From assembly GCA_021030905.1 (NCBI GenBank), contig JAGFMI010000021.1, positions 124,001-188,000 on the forward strand: 64,000 nucleotides of DNA. Direction: 5' to 3'. This document shows positions 1 through 10,737 of this stretch, piece after piece. Numbering within the stretch: the stretch's first letter is position 1; every line of letters starts with the position of its first letter. Origin of the DNA: Pyrenula massariospora (lineage: Eukaryota; Ascomycota; Eurotiomycetes; Pyrenulales; Pyrenulaceae). Below the pieces are notes generated by a model, which saw only the letters and a list, made by a program, of their open reading frames with translations, ran no database searches and had not been told where the DNA came from. The translations under genes were made by a program, and so were the position numbers.

Positions 1-3000
1 AGCCAGCGAGCTCAGCTTGAAACCGGACGCCTGTTTGTTTGAATCGTTCATGTAGTTGCCAATGTCCAGGATAAGAGCGAGGACACTCATCAAGGATGTA
101 GAGTCACGGATAGATTCACAGACCTGAACAATCTCTTGTAGCTTCTGCGATATGTGATCGTACTCGGGTTCGAAGCTCTTTGTCAAGGCTAATGCTCTCA
201 TCCTTGCTTTCCAATAATGATGAAGTTCGAAGGCAGTCTGCAGATATATTTGATCTTCTCGAGTTAGCTCGGAAGGGTCATGTTCACGGCTAGATCGTAT
301 TGCATCAGGTCCAGTCCAATCTTTGCTATATGGTGCCATCAATTTGGACGTGTTGTCAGGAATCGTGCACATATCATCTTTCTGGAGAAAATCCATCACG
401 ACATTGTTGTCCAGAACCTCCTTGTCGCAGTGGATTATCATGCGTATGACTTCGTCAGCCGGTATGTTTGAGAATTTGGCCATCGAGATTTGAAATGTCT
501 TCCGTAGATCACTGGAAATGAGTTGTTTCTTGTCTTCTTTTTTACCTGAAGTAGCGCCGATGATCTTGGCCTCTTTCGCCATAAAGAGCTTTTCTACCTC
601 GTCCAGCACCCCCTTCTTCTGTAATTCGACGTATTTCTCTTCTTTCGCTTCGTGAGTGGGGGCGTGAGAAGCCCAGACCGTGACCTGAGGTGAGTCAACC
701 TTCTCCCAATGGAGGGCTTTCAACTTCTTCTTTGGCCGGATACTTGGTAATGCGAGGGTCGGTACAGCGTTGAACTCTTGCTGGGGAAGGAAATGGCCAG
801 ATTTGGGCGTTGGAAGAGGAGGGGCACCCGGGGTAGGAGGAGGAACCGGGGATTTCAGACTCGTCGGGCTCATTGGATTGGATCCAGGCAGAGAAGGCGG
901 CAGCGGAGGTGGCGGTGGCGGCGCAGTGCCATTGAAGCCTGGCAGAGGAGGCGGTGGAGGAGGCGGTGGACCGGACGCAGAAGGTAACGGTGGTGGAGGC
1001 GGTGGAGGCGGACCGGAAAACTTAGCAGTGTCATTTTGCATCGTTTCTTCTGCTGGAGTTTTCGGCGATTGAGATTCCAAGCTCGGATGGGAAGGGCCAG
1101 TCGTGATACCATCACCTTCATCGTCGGAAGCGTCAAATCTGCGAACTTTGGAAGCAATTTCGCCTAGCAATCCAGTAGCCTGTTCGGGATTCATCTTTGG
1201 GCGCTTCATCTCAACCAACCGCGGCTTTTCATAGACCACAGACTCTTCTTCTATTATCTCGTTCTCTGCCAGGGCATCAATAGCTGCGCGTCTTGGCCCT
1301 CGGTGGGCATTGCTTCGGGTCACGCTCCCCAGACCGCTATTGATCATATGTCTGCGAGTTTTCTCCTGGAATTCGACATCACCCTCATTGTCCATCTGTT
1401 CCCTAAGTTCTCGGAGGCGATCTGAAGGTCCATTTTGGCCCCATACTTTGCCTTCCAGCTTGAATTGTGTTTTTGTTCTCTCGAGGTTGCGCTCCAATCT
1501 CTTCATCAACTTTTCGCGGTCTAATATTCCCTGCATCTGTTTCGGATCTTGACTGCTAAGACCATCAGCAGGACCACGCTTGGCGTTAGATGCAGCAACG
1601 TCTTGAGCATCCCGAAGCATCAGATAGAGTTCACGTGTCTCTAATTCATTCCTTTGAAGTTCTTGACCGCGAAGTCTTTGCAGGTCGGCCAATTCTGCTT
1701 TGACAGATTCATTCTGGCGGGACTGAAGTTCAATGACACCGATCTGTTCGGCGATTTGCTTTTGCAGTTTCGCCACGAGGCCATTTGCGCCCATCTCAAC
1801 CTGTGACTTCATCTCATCTCGTTCTGCAATAGCAGCTTCCGCAATCTGCCGAGCCTCTGTGGCTTCGTCGAAAGCCAAACGAGCTTCTGAATCGGTGTGG
1901 AGCTTGTCAAGTAAGTTCTGTACCGTGAAATTGAGACTTTGCTTGAGATCCATATCTGGCAGCCGGCGATCCATTGCTACGTAGCTTAGCATCGAGTCGA
2001 CAAGTTGAAACATGCGAAGCCTATCGTCAGTATCATTCTCCCGAATTAATAACATATGTTGCATGGCTGATAGGAAGTAATCCTGCGTCCGCGTTCCCTT
2101 AACTTTTGAAAGGATTGCATCCGTAATCTGCACCGGATCATTTAAATCTTTGACCTCGCCCTCTACACCATCTTGTATGCTGCTTCCTTCTCTTTGCAGC
2201 AGATCCTCATAATCAATCGCCTCGTTCTCCCTATATCTCTCGATTTGTTTGTCAATGATCTCGTACTGAAAGCCTTCCATCTTGGTTAGAATGCGTTTGA
2301 TACCACAGGCAATAAATTGCGCCCTGATATGGCATCTTAGCTGGAGGTCTCTTTCTGGAGCGTCGATAATCATATTGATCAGGAACAAGGTTGCGACAGC
2401 GTATTCCATAAGGAGGTTTTCCATTCCAATTCCTCCACTTCGTACCTCTTCGCTAGCACCCACCAAGCTTCCCATCTTACCACGGCCATCCACCGTGACT
2501 TCAACAATGCGCATCCAGGCGTCGAAACGTCCATTTTCGCCGGACAGATTCTTCACTATGTCCATGGCTTGCAGGACTTTAAGGTGACCCTGTCCATCCG
2601 CCCAGTGGCATAAGAAGGTGAGAACCTCGCTGACAAGCTTTCTTGTAGTCAAACGTGGAGATACCAGACAGGTGGCTAGTGCTACAGGAACCTGTTGGTG
2701 AGCAAGCGCGTCATCGGCGCCATACTTGTTATTCATCAAAGCCTTCAAACATTTGACAATGTCGTATTCCTTGTCCAGATCTTTTTCGCTGGTCGTTCCA
2801 CTCGCCGGCGCAGGTCCATTAGCTTGGCGACGATTGATTTTCAAAAGGATGTTCGTAAGAGCGACTTGGCCCTGAGCCTCCACGAAAGCTTTCACCCAAC
2901 TGATAGGTTGAGTTCGCAGGCTGACACTAAGACTCTGAAGTTGCTTGGGTGTGATTGAGTCTTCCATGACCTTTTTAACATACCATTCAGGACTGCCTTC

Positions 3001-4116
3001 CTCATCTGCCCTTCCAACAGACGAAAAGCGGCCGTCAGGGGATCCATACACTGTCTTAGCATTCTGCCTCCTCTTTTGCTCTCCCTGCCACTCGGTCAAT
3101 CTGTCTTGATGCACTAACGTCCATTTCTTCGACGGAGGGTAAGCCAGCATTTGACGTTTTGCTTGCTCGGGAAGATTCTGCCAGCCTCGTTTTTGCATAA
3201 GTGCAAGAAATTGCTGCTCGATAACTCGGTCGTCTGTAGGTTTAGGCAGATAGAAGCCATCAGGGGAGAAGGAAGCTGTGGAGCTAAACGCGCTTGGGTT
3301 CTGAGGGTGCCAGTTGCTCTGGCTCGCGGTCGAAAGTCTAGAGTTTGTAGGTAACAACATGGATAGAGTGTTGGGATCTCCTCCCGGAGGAGGCATTGCT
3401 GTGCGGGATGAGTTGTCCGACGAAAAAAGGCTCGATCCACGCGTCGCAGACGAGACAGAAGAGTGAATACTGGCTTGATCTATCGAAGATCTAGAGTTCG
3501 TAGAATTGTCAACGGTAGAACCAGAGATATAAGTATGAGAGCCGCCGCTATGATTGGTCGCGGAGCTGCCTGGCCTACCCCATTGCTGCAATTTTGTTCC
3601 CCTATCTCCCGTTACGCTTCCGGCCATGGTGACATTCGATGAGTGAGGTGGCGGCCGCGGTCCTGTCGGGTGGGATCCTCCATTTTCCTGCGGTCGCCCC
3701 CCTGGCCACGACGGATATTGATGAAAGTCGCCGCCTTTGCTTAGATGGTGGGGTTGGGGTTCTTTTCGCGCCGGCACGTGTTGTGCTTTGGGTAAATAAT
3801 CGACGGATATAGGAGCTTTGCTATCAGCGGGGACGCTATGGTATGGTATAGAGGTAATGACCCCAGTTGTCATCGCCAGCCCCGAAGACTCATCTTCATT
3901 CGGGGAATCAACAGAATGTACTGAATTTCTCTTCGAGTGTCGCGAAGACTTTGAGCCGGCGACGCTGCTGTTTGCGCTGGGACTCTCTAGACCTCCACTG
4001 CCCGCAGCGCGACGGTCTGGAGGTCTTTCCTTTTCTTTGTGTAGCTTCTTCCCAAAGAAGGTCTTTCCAGCAGAGGACTGTCTGGACCTGGCGTCCGCCT
4101 CGTTTGTTGAGGGCAT
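1..4116 (-). CDS. sepA/BNI1: Formin (Bni1/SepA type), 3' end cut by window edge
   Basis: A diaphanous-type formin that nucleates and elongates actin cables at hyphal tips and septa downstream of Rho GTPases. One open frame runs from an ATG at 4116 to base 1 (about 1372 residues) with no intron needed. The order is: a Ser-rich disordered N terminus (about 1-290), the GTPase-binding/FH3 armadillo region (about 300-720), a coiled coil (about 720-860), an FH1 domain with several runs of eight or nine prolines (about 1015-1095), and an FH2 domain opening near residue 1125 with the lasso-like KALHWEKVD motif. The visible end is inside FH2 (GNYMNDSNKQ), so the rest of FH2 and the autoregulatory tail lie outside. 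The proline stretch makes misleading glycine-rich frames on the + strand. Family is certain; the exact N-terminal start is likely but not proven. Confidence 0.95.
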   Translation of the reverse strand, partial: MPSTNEADARSRQSSAGKTFFGKKLHKEKERPPDRRAAGSGGLESPSANSSVAGSKSSRHSKRNSVHSVDSPNEDESSGLAMTTGVITSIPYHSVPADSKAPISVDYLPKAQHVPARKEPQPHHLSKGGDFHQYPSWPGGRPQENGGSHPTGPRPPPHSSNVTMAGSVTGDRGTKLQQWGRPGSSATNHSGGSHTYISGSTVDNSTNSRSSIDQASIHSSVSSATRGSSLFSSDNSSRTAMPPPGGDPNTLSMLLPTNSRLSTASQSNWHPQNPSAFSSTASFSPDGFYLPKPTDDRVIEQQFLALMQKRGWQNLPEQAKRQMLAYPPSKKWTLVHQDRLTEWQGEQKRRQNAKTVYGSPDGRFSSVGRADEEGSPEWYVKKVMEDSITPKQLQSLSVSLRTQPISWVKAFVEAQGQVALTNILLKINRRQANGPAPASGTTSEKDLDKEYDIVKCLKALMNNKYGADDALAHQQVPVALATCLVSPRLTTRKLVSEVLTFLCHWADGQGHLKVLQAMDIVKNLSGENGRFDAWMRIVEVTVDGRGKMGSLVGASEEVRSGGIGMENLLMEYAVATLFLINMIIDAPERDLQLRCHIRAQFIACGIKRILTKMEGFQYEIIDKQIERYRENEAIDYEDLLQREGSSIQDGVEGEVKDLNDPVQITDAILSKVKGTRTQDYFLSAMQHMLLIRENDTDDRLRMFQLVDSMLSYVAMDRRLPDMDLKQSLNFTVQNLLDKLHTDSEARLAFDEATEARQIAEAAIAERDEMKSQVEMGANGLVAKLQKQIAEQIGVIELQSRQNESVKAELADLQRLRGQELQRNELETRELYLMLRDAQDVAASNAKRGPADGLSSQDPKQMQGILDREKLMKRLERNLERTKTQFKLEGKVWGQNGPSDRLRELREQMDNEGDVEFQEKTRRHMINSGLGSVTRSNAHRGPRRAAIDALAENEIIEEESVVYEKPRLVEMKRPKMNPEQATGLLGEIASKVRRFDASDDEGDGITTGPSHPSLESQSPKTPAEETMQNDTAKFSGPPPPPPPPLPSASGPPPPPPPPLPGFNGTAPPPPPPLPPSLPGSNPMSPTSLKSPVPPPTPGAPPLPTPKSGHFLPQQEFNAVPTLALPSIRPKKKLKALHWEKVDSPQVTVWASHAPTHEAKEEKYVELQKKGVLDEVEKLFMAKEAKIIGATSGKKEDKKQLISSDLRKTFQISMAKFSNIPADEVIRMIIHCDKEVLDNNVVMDFLQKDDMCTIPDNTSKLMAPYSKDWTGPDAIRSSREHDPSELTREDQIYLQTAFELHHYWKARMRALALTKSFEPEYDHISQKLQEIVQVCESIRDSTSLMSVLALILDIGNYMNDSNKQASGFKLSSLA

Positions 4117-4975
4117 GATAATGCGCTAAGAAAACACAGTCATTGAAAGTTATGTCCGATCGGAGGCAATCGCTGCTGCAGCCTTCTGTGAATAGCAATG
4201 ATGGCCTAAGTTATGACGAATACGGTCAAAAGCGTGTGCTGCGTTGCTCAGACACTCTGATACATCGGATATCATGCAAGGCCCCAAGCCGGGATGGTAG
4301 GTTCGTGGGGTACTGGTCGACAGGGTCTTGAAACAGTTTAAACGCGACGTTGGAGGAGCCACCGGGAAGGAATGCCGTCAACTAGCGGGTTCAAGCAGAT
4401 GTGGTAGAGAGCGATGGGTGAAGGAAAGACAGAAAGGTGGCCCAGAATTCAAATGTTCGGTGTTGCAGGAGAACGGAGCAACATGCAGTGGCATGGGGGG
4501 TTTTGACCCCAGGATGGATGGAAAGTGATTGGGGCCAGCGGTGGCAGTCTAGCGCAGTGCAGTGAGTGCCTGGCCTACCGCACCCGAACCCTCAGTGGCT
4601 GCAAGCGGGCGCTCGCTTGACCAGCCTGGCCACTACTGCCCAGCCAATCCCGCCCACTGCCATCTGGCCCCTGCTCGTCCACGGTCCCACATTCAAAACA
4701 TCACCTCCTCCTCTTCCCAATCACTCACTATCTTCTTCCTCTCCTCCACGAGCCTCCGCGCTAAACTAACCCTAGTCCACCTCGTCTTTTTGACGCCGAC
4801 TCCAACTTACCTCTATCGCCCTCCTCTCACCGTCAGGCGCAAGACGAGAAGACTTTGAGCTCCAACCACTGTTTCCGTGCATCACCGGGGCAGCGAGATC
4901 TTGCCTGCATTCCTCTGCTTTGCATGTGAAGAATCACTGCGGTTGCACGTGGTGAATCACCTGTCGACCTGTCCC
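4117..4975. other. Intergenic, divergent promoter region
   Basis: Separates the formin (-) from the small membrane protein (+). Pyrimidine-rich tracts at about 4690-4830 look like leader sequence. I see no gene. Confidence 0.6.
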
Positions 4976-5484
4976 ATGTTGACTTTCTTAAAAGTATAAA
5001 CAGCCCCCTATCCTTGAGTCCTCACGGATGCTCATCCACACATCCTTACCAACAGACGATCTTTGTGCCGGCCTTAATATCTCTTGTACTCTATCTCGCC
5101 GTCACATATGCTATTCTACCCGTAGTTCGCCGACACCGCCAGCGGTATGCGCAGTACCTTCCTTTAGCCAGTATTACCGAAAGAACTTCGTCCCTCCGCG
5201 AGCGAATCTCCGAAGCCTTTGTGGACTTTATTCTTCCAGCTTCCTGGCGCCTTCCTCGTCGACCCACATCCCAATACCATGATTCGGAGGAAAATGATGA
5301 TGAAGGTTTATTTGAGGATGAGGAGGGTGAAAACATGGTCGGGTTTGATGTGAACAGATCCGACAGAGAGGCTCTTGAGAGAGGTGTCTACGGACCCGAT
5401 TCGGAGAGACGATTGAGCCGAGAGCTGGAGGAGGGATTTAAAGATGATAGCGAGGATGAGGGTAGCCTCGATCAACGAAGATAA
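4976..5484 (+). CDS. Small single-pass membrane protein with acidic tail, unknown function
   Basis: Two exons, 4976-4993 and 5056-5484, joined by a 62-nt GTATAA...CAACAG intron in phase 0, give 148 residues. The first exon is only six codons (MLTFLK). It is needed because the long second-exon frame has no usable ATG before the membrane segment. Residues about 7-28 form one hydrophobic helix (TIFVPALISLVLYLAVTYAILPVV) followed by a basic RRHRQR stretch, so the tail is probably cytosolic. From about residue 90 the chain is strongly acidic (runs of D/E) and hydrophilic to the end. I do not recognise a named family; it looks like a conserved fungal hypothetical protein. Splicing is inferred from frame and signal only. 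Confidence 0.7.
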
Positions 5485-6117
5485 TACATCGGACAGAAAT
5501 TACATTGTTCTTCAAATGATACAGTGACCGTGCAAACAAGCCGGCCTTGTCTCTCAAGTACGCAGATATGTGCAACGGGGGATAATCTGGTAACAGATGC
5601 TAGGCTTGTGAATACGTATATCGCGGTGGTAAGTATGTGCAAAGGAGGAGCAGAAACGGTGAGCTTGCCCTAAGTTATATGTGAGGTCGAACATCACATG
5701 CTTTTCCGTGAAATTTTCCGTCTTCTCTCCACGGACCACACTTGGACAACCCAGCCCACTTGATCACACCGGCGACCTCTTCAAAACACGTTTTCTCAGT
5801 ACTGAAGCTCCTAAACTTTCTATCTGCGCGTCTCTCTTGGCCAAAAGCTGTTTTTTGAGCAGCCTCAATTGTCGTTTACGTCCAAGATTCTGCTAGATTA
5901 CGCGCTCCTAACCGACGGCAAACCAATCCTGACACATCAGTCGAAGAGCATCCCGAAGACTGTTAGTCTACCATCCTCGAAATTGATTGAAAATATTTGA
6001 AGTTCCCTTATCACAAACGATCATCCACGAAGCCATCGAAGGTGTGTTGACTATCCACCACAAGAAGCGGATGACTTCAATTGGTCTGTTGACAAGGCGG
6101 ACGCCAGGCTTTCGAAC
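5485..6117. other. Intergenic
   Basis: Holds the 3' flank of the small membrane protein and the upstream region of the DUF7918-like gene. No convincing ORF or RNA seen. Confidence 0.6.
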
Positions 6118-7654
6118 ATGGCCATTATCGCTGACGGAAGCGTCAGCTGCTACATAGAGTCGGCTCAGACTTTAAAATATCTTCCAGTGGTTGAGAACGC
6201 AGAGACGGGCCCGCATTGCACACACCAAAAGTGCGTACAGTATCTCGCAGTTTTTCGACGAGAACTTTTCAATGTGATTCTTTCGTTGGAGGAAAATTTC
6301 GATTGGTGTGGGAAGGACGCTTTGAGAGTTTCGGTTGATTTTGATACTGGCAATACTGTCGAGCACGAATTCATCATCCGGCGATCACAGGCGACAACTG
6401 GTCAGCCAGGCGGACCTAGCTCTTCGCGCACCTACTACCGTCTATCGTCCCTCATAACCAAATTAGATGGTGAAAAGGGTTTCAAGCACTGCCGTTTCGC
6501 CTTCAGACAGCTTGTTGGTTAGTATTCTGCTCACTATCCTGCCTGCTTACTTTTCGAGTCCGCTGATTGTAGCTAAGCTTCTAAGAAGCCAGCAAAAGCC
6601 CCCGAAAGTACAAAACACCAAGGCCGAATCCGAATTATGGTGCATGGTGTGCTATTGAAGGACTCAAAGAATACCTCTACGGCGCCATGCGGACGTGGCA
6701 AGTGGCCTGGACCAAACAATTGGAAGATGTCTTCAAAAGGCATACTTTGGGACATCGAACTTGTGCCAACAGGAAGCGTTATTGACGAAGCACCGCCACT
6801 TCTTAAAGCTAGCCAATCGACTCTCCTAGCAACATTCGTGTTCGACTATCGTTGCTACGAGTGGATCAAGAAGTATCAAATGCCCCATCAATATGAGGGA
6901 GGCGTGGAGAACCAACCTCTAAAGATTGAAGCTGGAGCTCCAGTGATAAATGTCACCAATGATGATTTGCAAAGCGTTCCTTCAGAGATAGAAGCAAACA
7001 ACTATCTTCCGCAAGCCTTAACAAGCCAAAGTACAAGCCGAGGGAGCTCCCAGACGTTGATTGCGCGGTCGATGGCTCAGGGAAATGAAGAGGAAATGTC
7101 AGATTCTATACAAATCCAGAGACCGATCATTGTTAGACCCGCCCTTGGCTCGCCAAATAACATGCTAATTTGAACAAGGATACAATCTCTTCCTGTCTTG
7201 AAGACCAGGGTGGAAACAATCCTATGAGAAACGAGCGAGTACCCGGAGATGAAGAAGAAGAGGAAGACACAGATGTGAGAGCATCCTGCGCTTGTCTTTT
7301 CATTGCCTGTATTGCTAAGGAAGTTTAGGCTACGGCTAGCATAGAACAGAGAACAAAAGGACTCGAAGAAGTAATTCATAACAGGCGGAACATCGGCAGA
7401 GAGGAGAGAGAAATTGAAGATGAAATCAGGATCTTTGAAAAACGGGTACGCTCATTTCTTATGTTGCGTTTTGTCAACGCTTCTGACTCGTCATATCTCT
7501 CCAGAACCGCCGATTAAAGGGACAAGTTTTAAATCAACGGTTGGCCGCGGAAAAGGCTTTCATGGAGCAGGATACTGCACGAATGTCGGAAAAGAAGCGA
7601 AGACTCTTTGCGCTCAAGAGAGAGAACGAGGAACTTGCGAGTGGCTTTTTGTGA
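6118..7654 (+). CDS. DUF7918-like fungal protein with C-terminal coiled coil
   Basis: Five exons (6118-6517, 6578-7131, 7179-7274, 7329-7445, 7505-7654) give 438 residues. All four introns have GT-AG ends and lengths of 47-60 nt; the 47-nt one has a GCTAAT branch site. The N-terminal half (MAIIADGSVSCYIE..., DALRVSVDFDTGN, a FAFRQLV segment, then a hydrophobic strand with MVHGVLL) resembles the fungal DUF7918 fold, as does a later FVFDYRCYEWI stretch matching the family's F-x-F-x-YRS-like block. A disordered Ser/Thr and acidic linker follows, then about 85 residues rich in E, R, K and L (EEREIEDEIRIFEKR; MSEKKRRLFALKRENEEL) that should form a coiled coil. Function is unknown; the coiled coil suggests self-association. 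Family assignment is by recognition only and moderate. Confidence 0.7.
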
Positions 7655-8780
7655 CTTCACCATAACGAGATTGAGATTTGAAATTGTCATGTCTAGACTT
7701 TGTAGTATCGTGAGTGTGCCAGCTCTCCACAGCGTCTCTGGCACTCATTTGTGAAGGGACACAGGGTCTCTTTCTTGGGCTGGTCACCTATTTGCAGTAA
7801 GATGGTTGAAGTGAAGATTTCAAGTCACAGCGTGCTGGACCAACAGGTGAGCTGCAATGAATGACCTTGAGGCAGCAGCCTGAAACAATGAAGGCGAAGT
7901 GTTTTGACATCAAGTAGATGCCTAAATAGAGATTATAGCTATAATGTAGCTATGATTTTTTTCAAAAGAAAGGTTATATTCTGAATGCTTCATAAAAGTA
8001 ATGGTGTGCGCATAAATTACTTCGCTATTTGCCCTCTAAGAGCAGGATAAGACCTCGTGACGCCATTCTTATTTCCTTCTGAAGATGGATTCATGCATCC
8101 GCTTACGCTTTACGAAGAAGATATCCAGAGGTTTCCATGTAACTTTCACCCAATGCCGACGCCTATTACCATCTATTAGGTCCGCGCGGCGCAATGCTAC
8201 CTCTTAGGGAGCGCCGAGACTTCTCCGCTCCCAATCACAGCTATTCTCACTTGCCGACTTTTCAAGGCATTCTATCCGGACTTTTTCTGGAAAAGCCCAG
8301 AGTCCAGAGCTATGGATTATGTTCGGCAGCGCGCCGGTCTCGTTCTGATCCGATCTGAAGCGATTCCTCGCGCGATCCCTCGTGCGATCGAGGTACGCGT
8401 GCTAGACCCCGCAGTCAGCAGGCCCATGGCGTAGAACATCTTCACGACGCTTCGGTGGCCTGATTGAGGGACAAGCAACGCGGGGTAAGGGAAAAAAGTC
8501 TTGGAGAGTGATGGCTGGCCTTCGAGAAGGGCGCAAGTGGGTGAAAGCATTCCCTAGAGCTCTGAGATGCTGGCAAATGCAGGATAGCCTCAAGCTGGGC
8601 GGGATAGGGCGGGGCAGCGGGACACGACCAGAGTGAGGGGCTCATGAGGCCAGTCCTCTACAACGCTGGGCATTGCGGAGAATGGGCAGATCCGGCAGGC
8701 CACAGTAGCTCATCAATTGCTGTGCGGCACAACACAGGTTCCAGCTTGTGAAATGGTGCTTGGTAGAGGGGTTCCTGGGT

Positions 8781-8788
8781 TATAAAGG
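8781..8788 (+). promoter_or_regulatory. TATA-like box (TATAAAGG) with no ORF assigned
   Basis: TATAAAGG followed after some tens of bases by CA-rich initiator-like sequence, 516 nt before the FDH start. It could be a distal FDH promoter or drive a non-coding transcript. Sequence match only. Confidence 0.3.
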
Positions 8789-9206
8789 TAGGCTCCGCCG
8801 TCGCGGAAAAGCCAAACACTGCACACTCCCACACACACGCGTTGATTGTGACCTTCGCCTGAAGCTATACATCTCTAATCGACTTTGATAGCTGACAACG
8901 ACCTCAACGGAACCTGTCGGATTGGAAAGCTGTGACTCGGTACGGCCTTCTGCATCCTCTCTGCATGAGCTGGTCGTCGCTATTCGCCTCTGGTTCAGTC
9001 GTTGTACCGTGTGTCGATTCCAGCGGATACCGGCGGAAGCAGAGTGAAAAGAGGTTGATCGGTTTTATGTTACAGTGGGAGTCTGGATCTCGCACCAGAG
9101 TTGACATTTGAATTAATATTTAAACCCCTCACTGACGTACCCTTGAGGTTAGGAAAACGCGGCTCAATTGCCCCAGTCTGCCCCTGACCCGCTCGCTTTC
9201 CGCTAC

Positions 9207-9213
9207 TATAAAG
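9207..9213 (+). promoter_or_regulatory. TATA box of the formate dehydrogenase gene
   Basis: TATAAAG lies 90 nt upstream of the ATG, which sits in a good context (GTCACCATGG). A strong TATA agrees with a highly inducible metabolic gene; the inducer cannot be read from sequence. Confidence 0.5.
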
Positions 9214-9296
9214 ATTCCAGCATCTCTCTCGGCCTAGCTGAAGCCTAGGTACTTCGTTATCGACAGAGGTTGCGGTCCTTCTTTTTTACAGTCACC

Positions 9297-10737
9297 ATGG
9301 TATTGTCACGACTTCTTTCCCGCCCTGCTACTCCTCTGTCTCGTGCTGCTCTTACCCCGCACCATCATCTTCTCCGAGCTTCAACACCAGCCCAGCCACT
9401 ATTCAAACGGACACTGACTGCGACCGCCGCACGACAGGGCAAGGTTCTTCTCGTCCTCTACGATGTAAGTATGGGAAAGTACTCCGCAGATTGTCACCTT
9501 CTCTATTATTACCGACATTCCCCCCACTCACTTCTGGCCAGGGACATGAGCACGCCAAGCAACAACCCCGCCTCCTCGGAACCACTGAGAACGAGCTGGG
9601 TATTCGCAAATGGCTCGAAAGCAAAGGCCACACTCTGGTGACGACCTCGGACAAAGAGGGAGAAAATTCAACCTTCGACAAAGAATTGGTCGACGCGGAA
9701 GTCATCATCACTACACCGTAAGCCCTGGGCTCAGATCTTAGCCTGTGCGCTTATCTAGAACATCGAGTGACTAATAGTGTTTTACAGCTTCCACCCTGGC
9801 TACCTGACCGCCGAGCGCTTGGCTAAAGCAAAGAACCTCAAGCTCGCAGTTACAGCCGGTATTGGCTCTGACCACGTCGACCTCAACGCTGCGAACGAGA
9901 CTAATGGTGGCGTCACCGTCGCCGAGGTGACTGGATCAAACGTTGTGTCTGTTGCCGAACATGTTGTTATGACAATTCTCTTGTTAGTGCGGAATTTCGT
10001 GCCCGCCCACGACCAAATCCGAGACGGGGACTGGAATGTCGCAGCTGCCGCCAAGAACGAATATGATTTGGAAGGAAAGGTCGTTGGAACGGTAGCAGTA
10101 GGCAGAATTGGTGAGCGTGTCCTGCGCCGGCTGAAGCCGTTCGACTGCAAGGAGCTTCTCTACTTCGACTACCAGCCACTGAAGCCCGAGGTCGAAAAAG
10201 AGATTGGCGCTCGACGTGTGGAATCTTTGGAGGAGATGCTGGGACAGTGCGACGTTGTTACCATCAATTGCCCCCTCCACGAGAAGACAAGAGGGCTGTT
10301 CAACAAGGACTTAATCTCGAAAATGAAGAAGGGTATGTTACAGTGCTTATTGTCCGACTCGCTATGGATTAGCTAACGAAATGTCAGGCTCGTGGTTGGT
10401 CAATACTGCACGTGGTGCTATTGTGGTAAAGGAAGATGTCGCAGAAGCACTCAAGTCTGGCCACCTTAATGGATATGGCGGCGATGTCTGGTTCCCTCAA
10501 CCTGCACCGAAAGAGCACCCACTCCGTTATGCCACGAACCCGTGGGGAGGTGGAAATGGCATGGTTCCTCACATGAGCGGAACGTCTCTAGACGCGCAGA
10601 AGCGATACGCTGATGGTGTTCAGAGTATATTGGAGTCCTACTTCTCTGGCAAGGAGGATTACCGGCCAGAAGATTTGATTGTGCACAAGGGTGACTATGC
10701 CACAAAAGCCTACGGACAGCGAACTGCAAAAAAATAA
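9297..10737 (+). CDS. FDH1: NAD-dependent formate dehydrogenase
   Basis: Oxidises formate to CO2 with reduction of NAD+. Four exons (9297-9464, 9542-9717, 9788-10332, 10388-10737) give 412 residues. After an Arg/Ser/Thr-rich N-terminal extension of about 45 residues that looks like a mitochondrial presequence, the D-2-hydroxyacid dehydrogenase fold begins at GKVLLVLYD. Visible family marks: the [14 protein letters not shown] segment, [10 protein letters not shown], the nucleotide loop [14 protein letters not shown] (AVGRIG rather than bacterial GAGRIG, as I recall from other fungal FDHs), the NTARGA motif, WFPQPAP with the active-site Gln, and catalytic His358 in PHMSG. The C terminus carries the fungal AYGQR ending. 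The first intron splits right after VLYD. Assignment is firm; targeting is inferred. Confidence 0.97.

Larger units (their letters stand above)
7655..9296. other. Long intergenic region upstream of formate dehydrogenase
   Basis: About 1.6 kb without a convincing protein frame. It is AT-rich around 7915-8030 and GC-rich around 8300-8650. It carries two TATA-like boxes (8781 and 9207), the second close to the FDH start. Confidence 0.6.

Noticed and set aside
770-1072. Glycine-rich 100-residue frame on the + strand
   Set aside because: It is the antisense of the formin FH1 proline runs.
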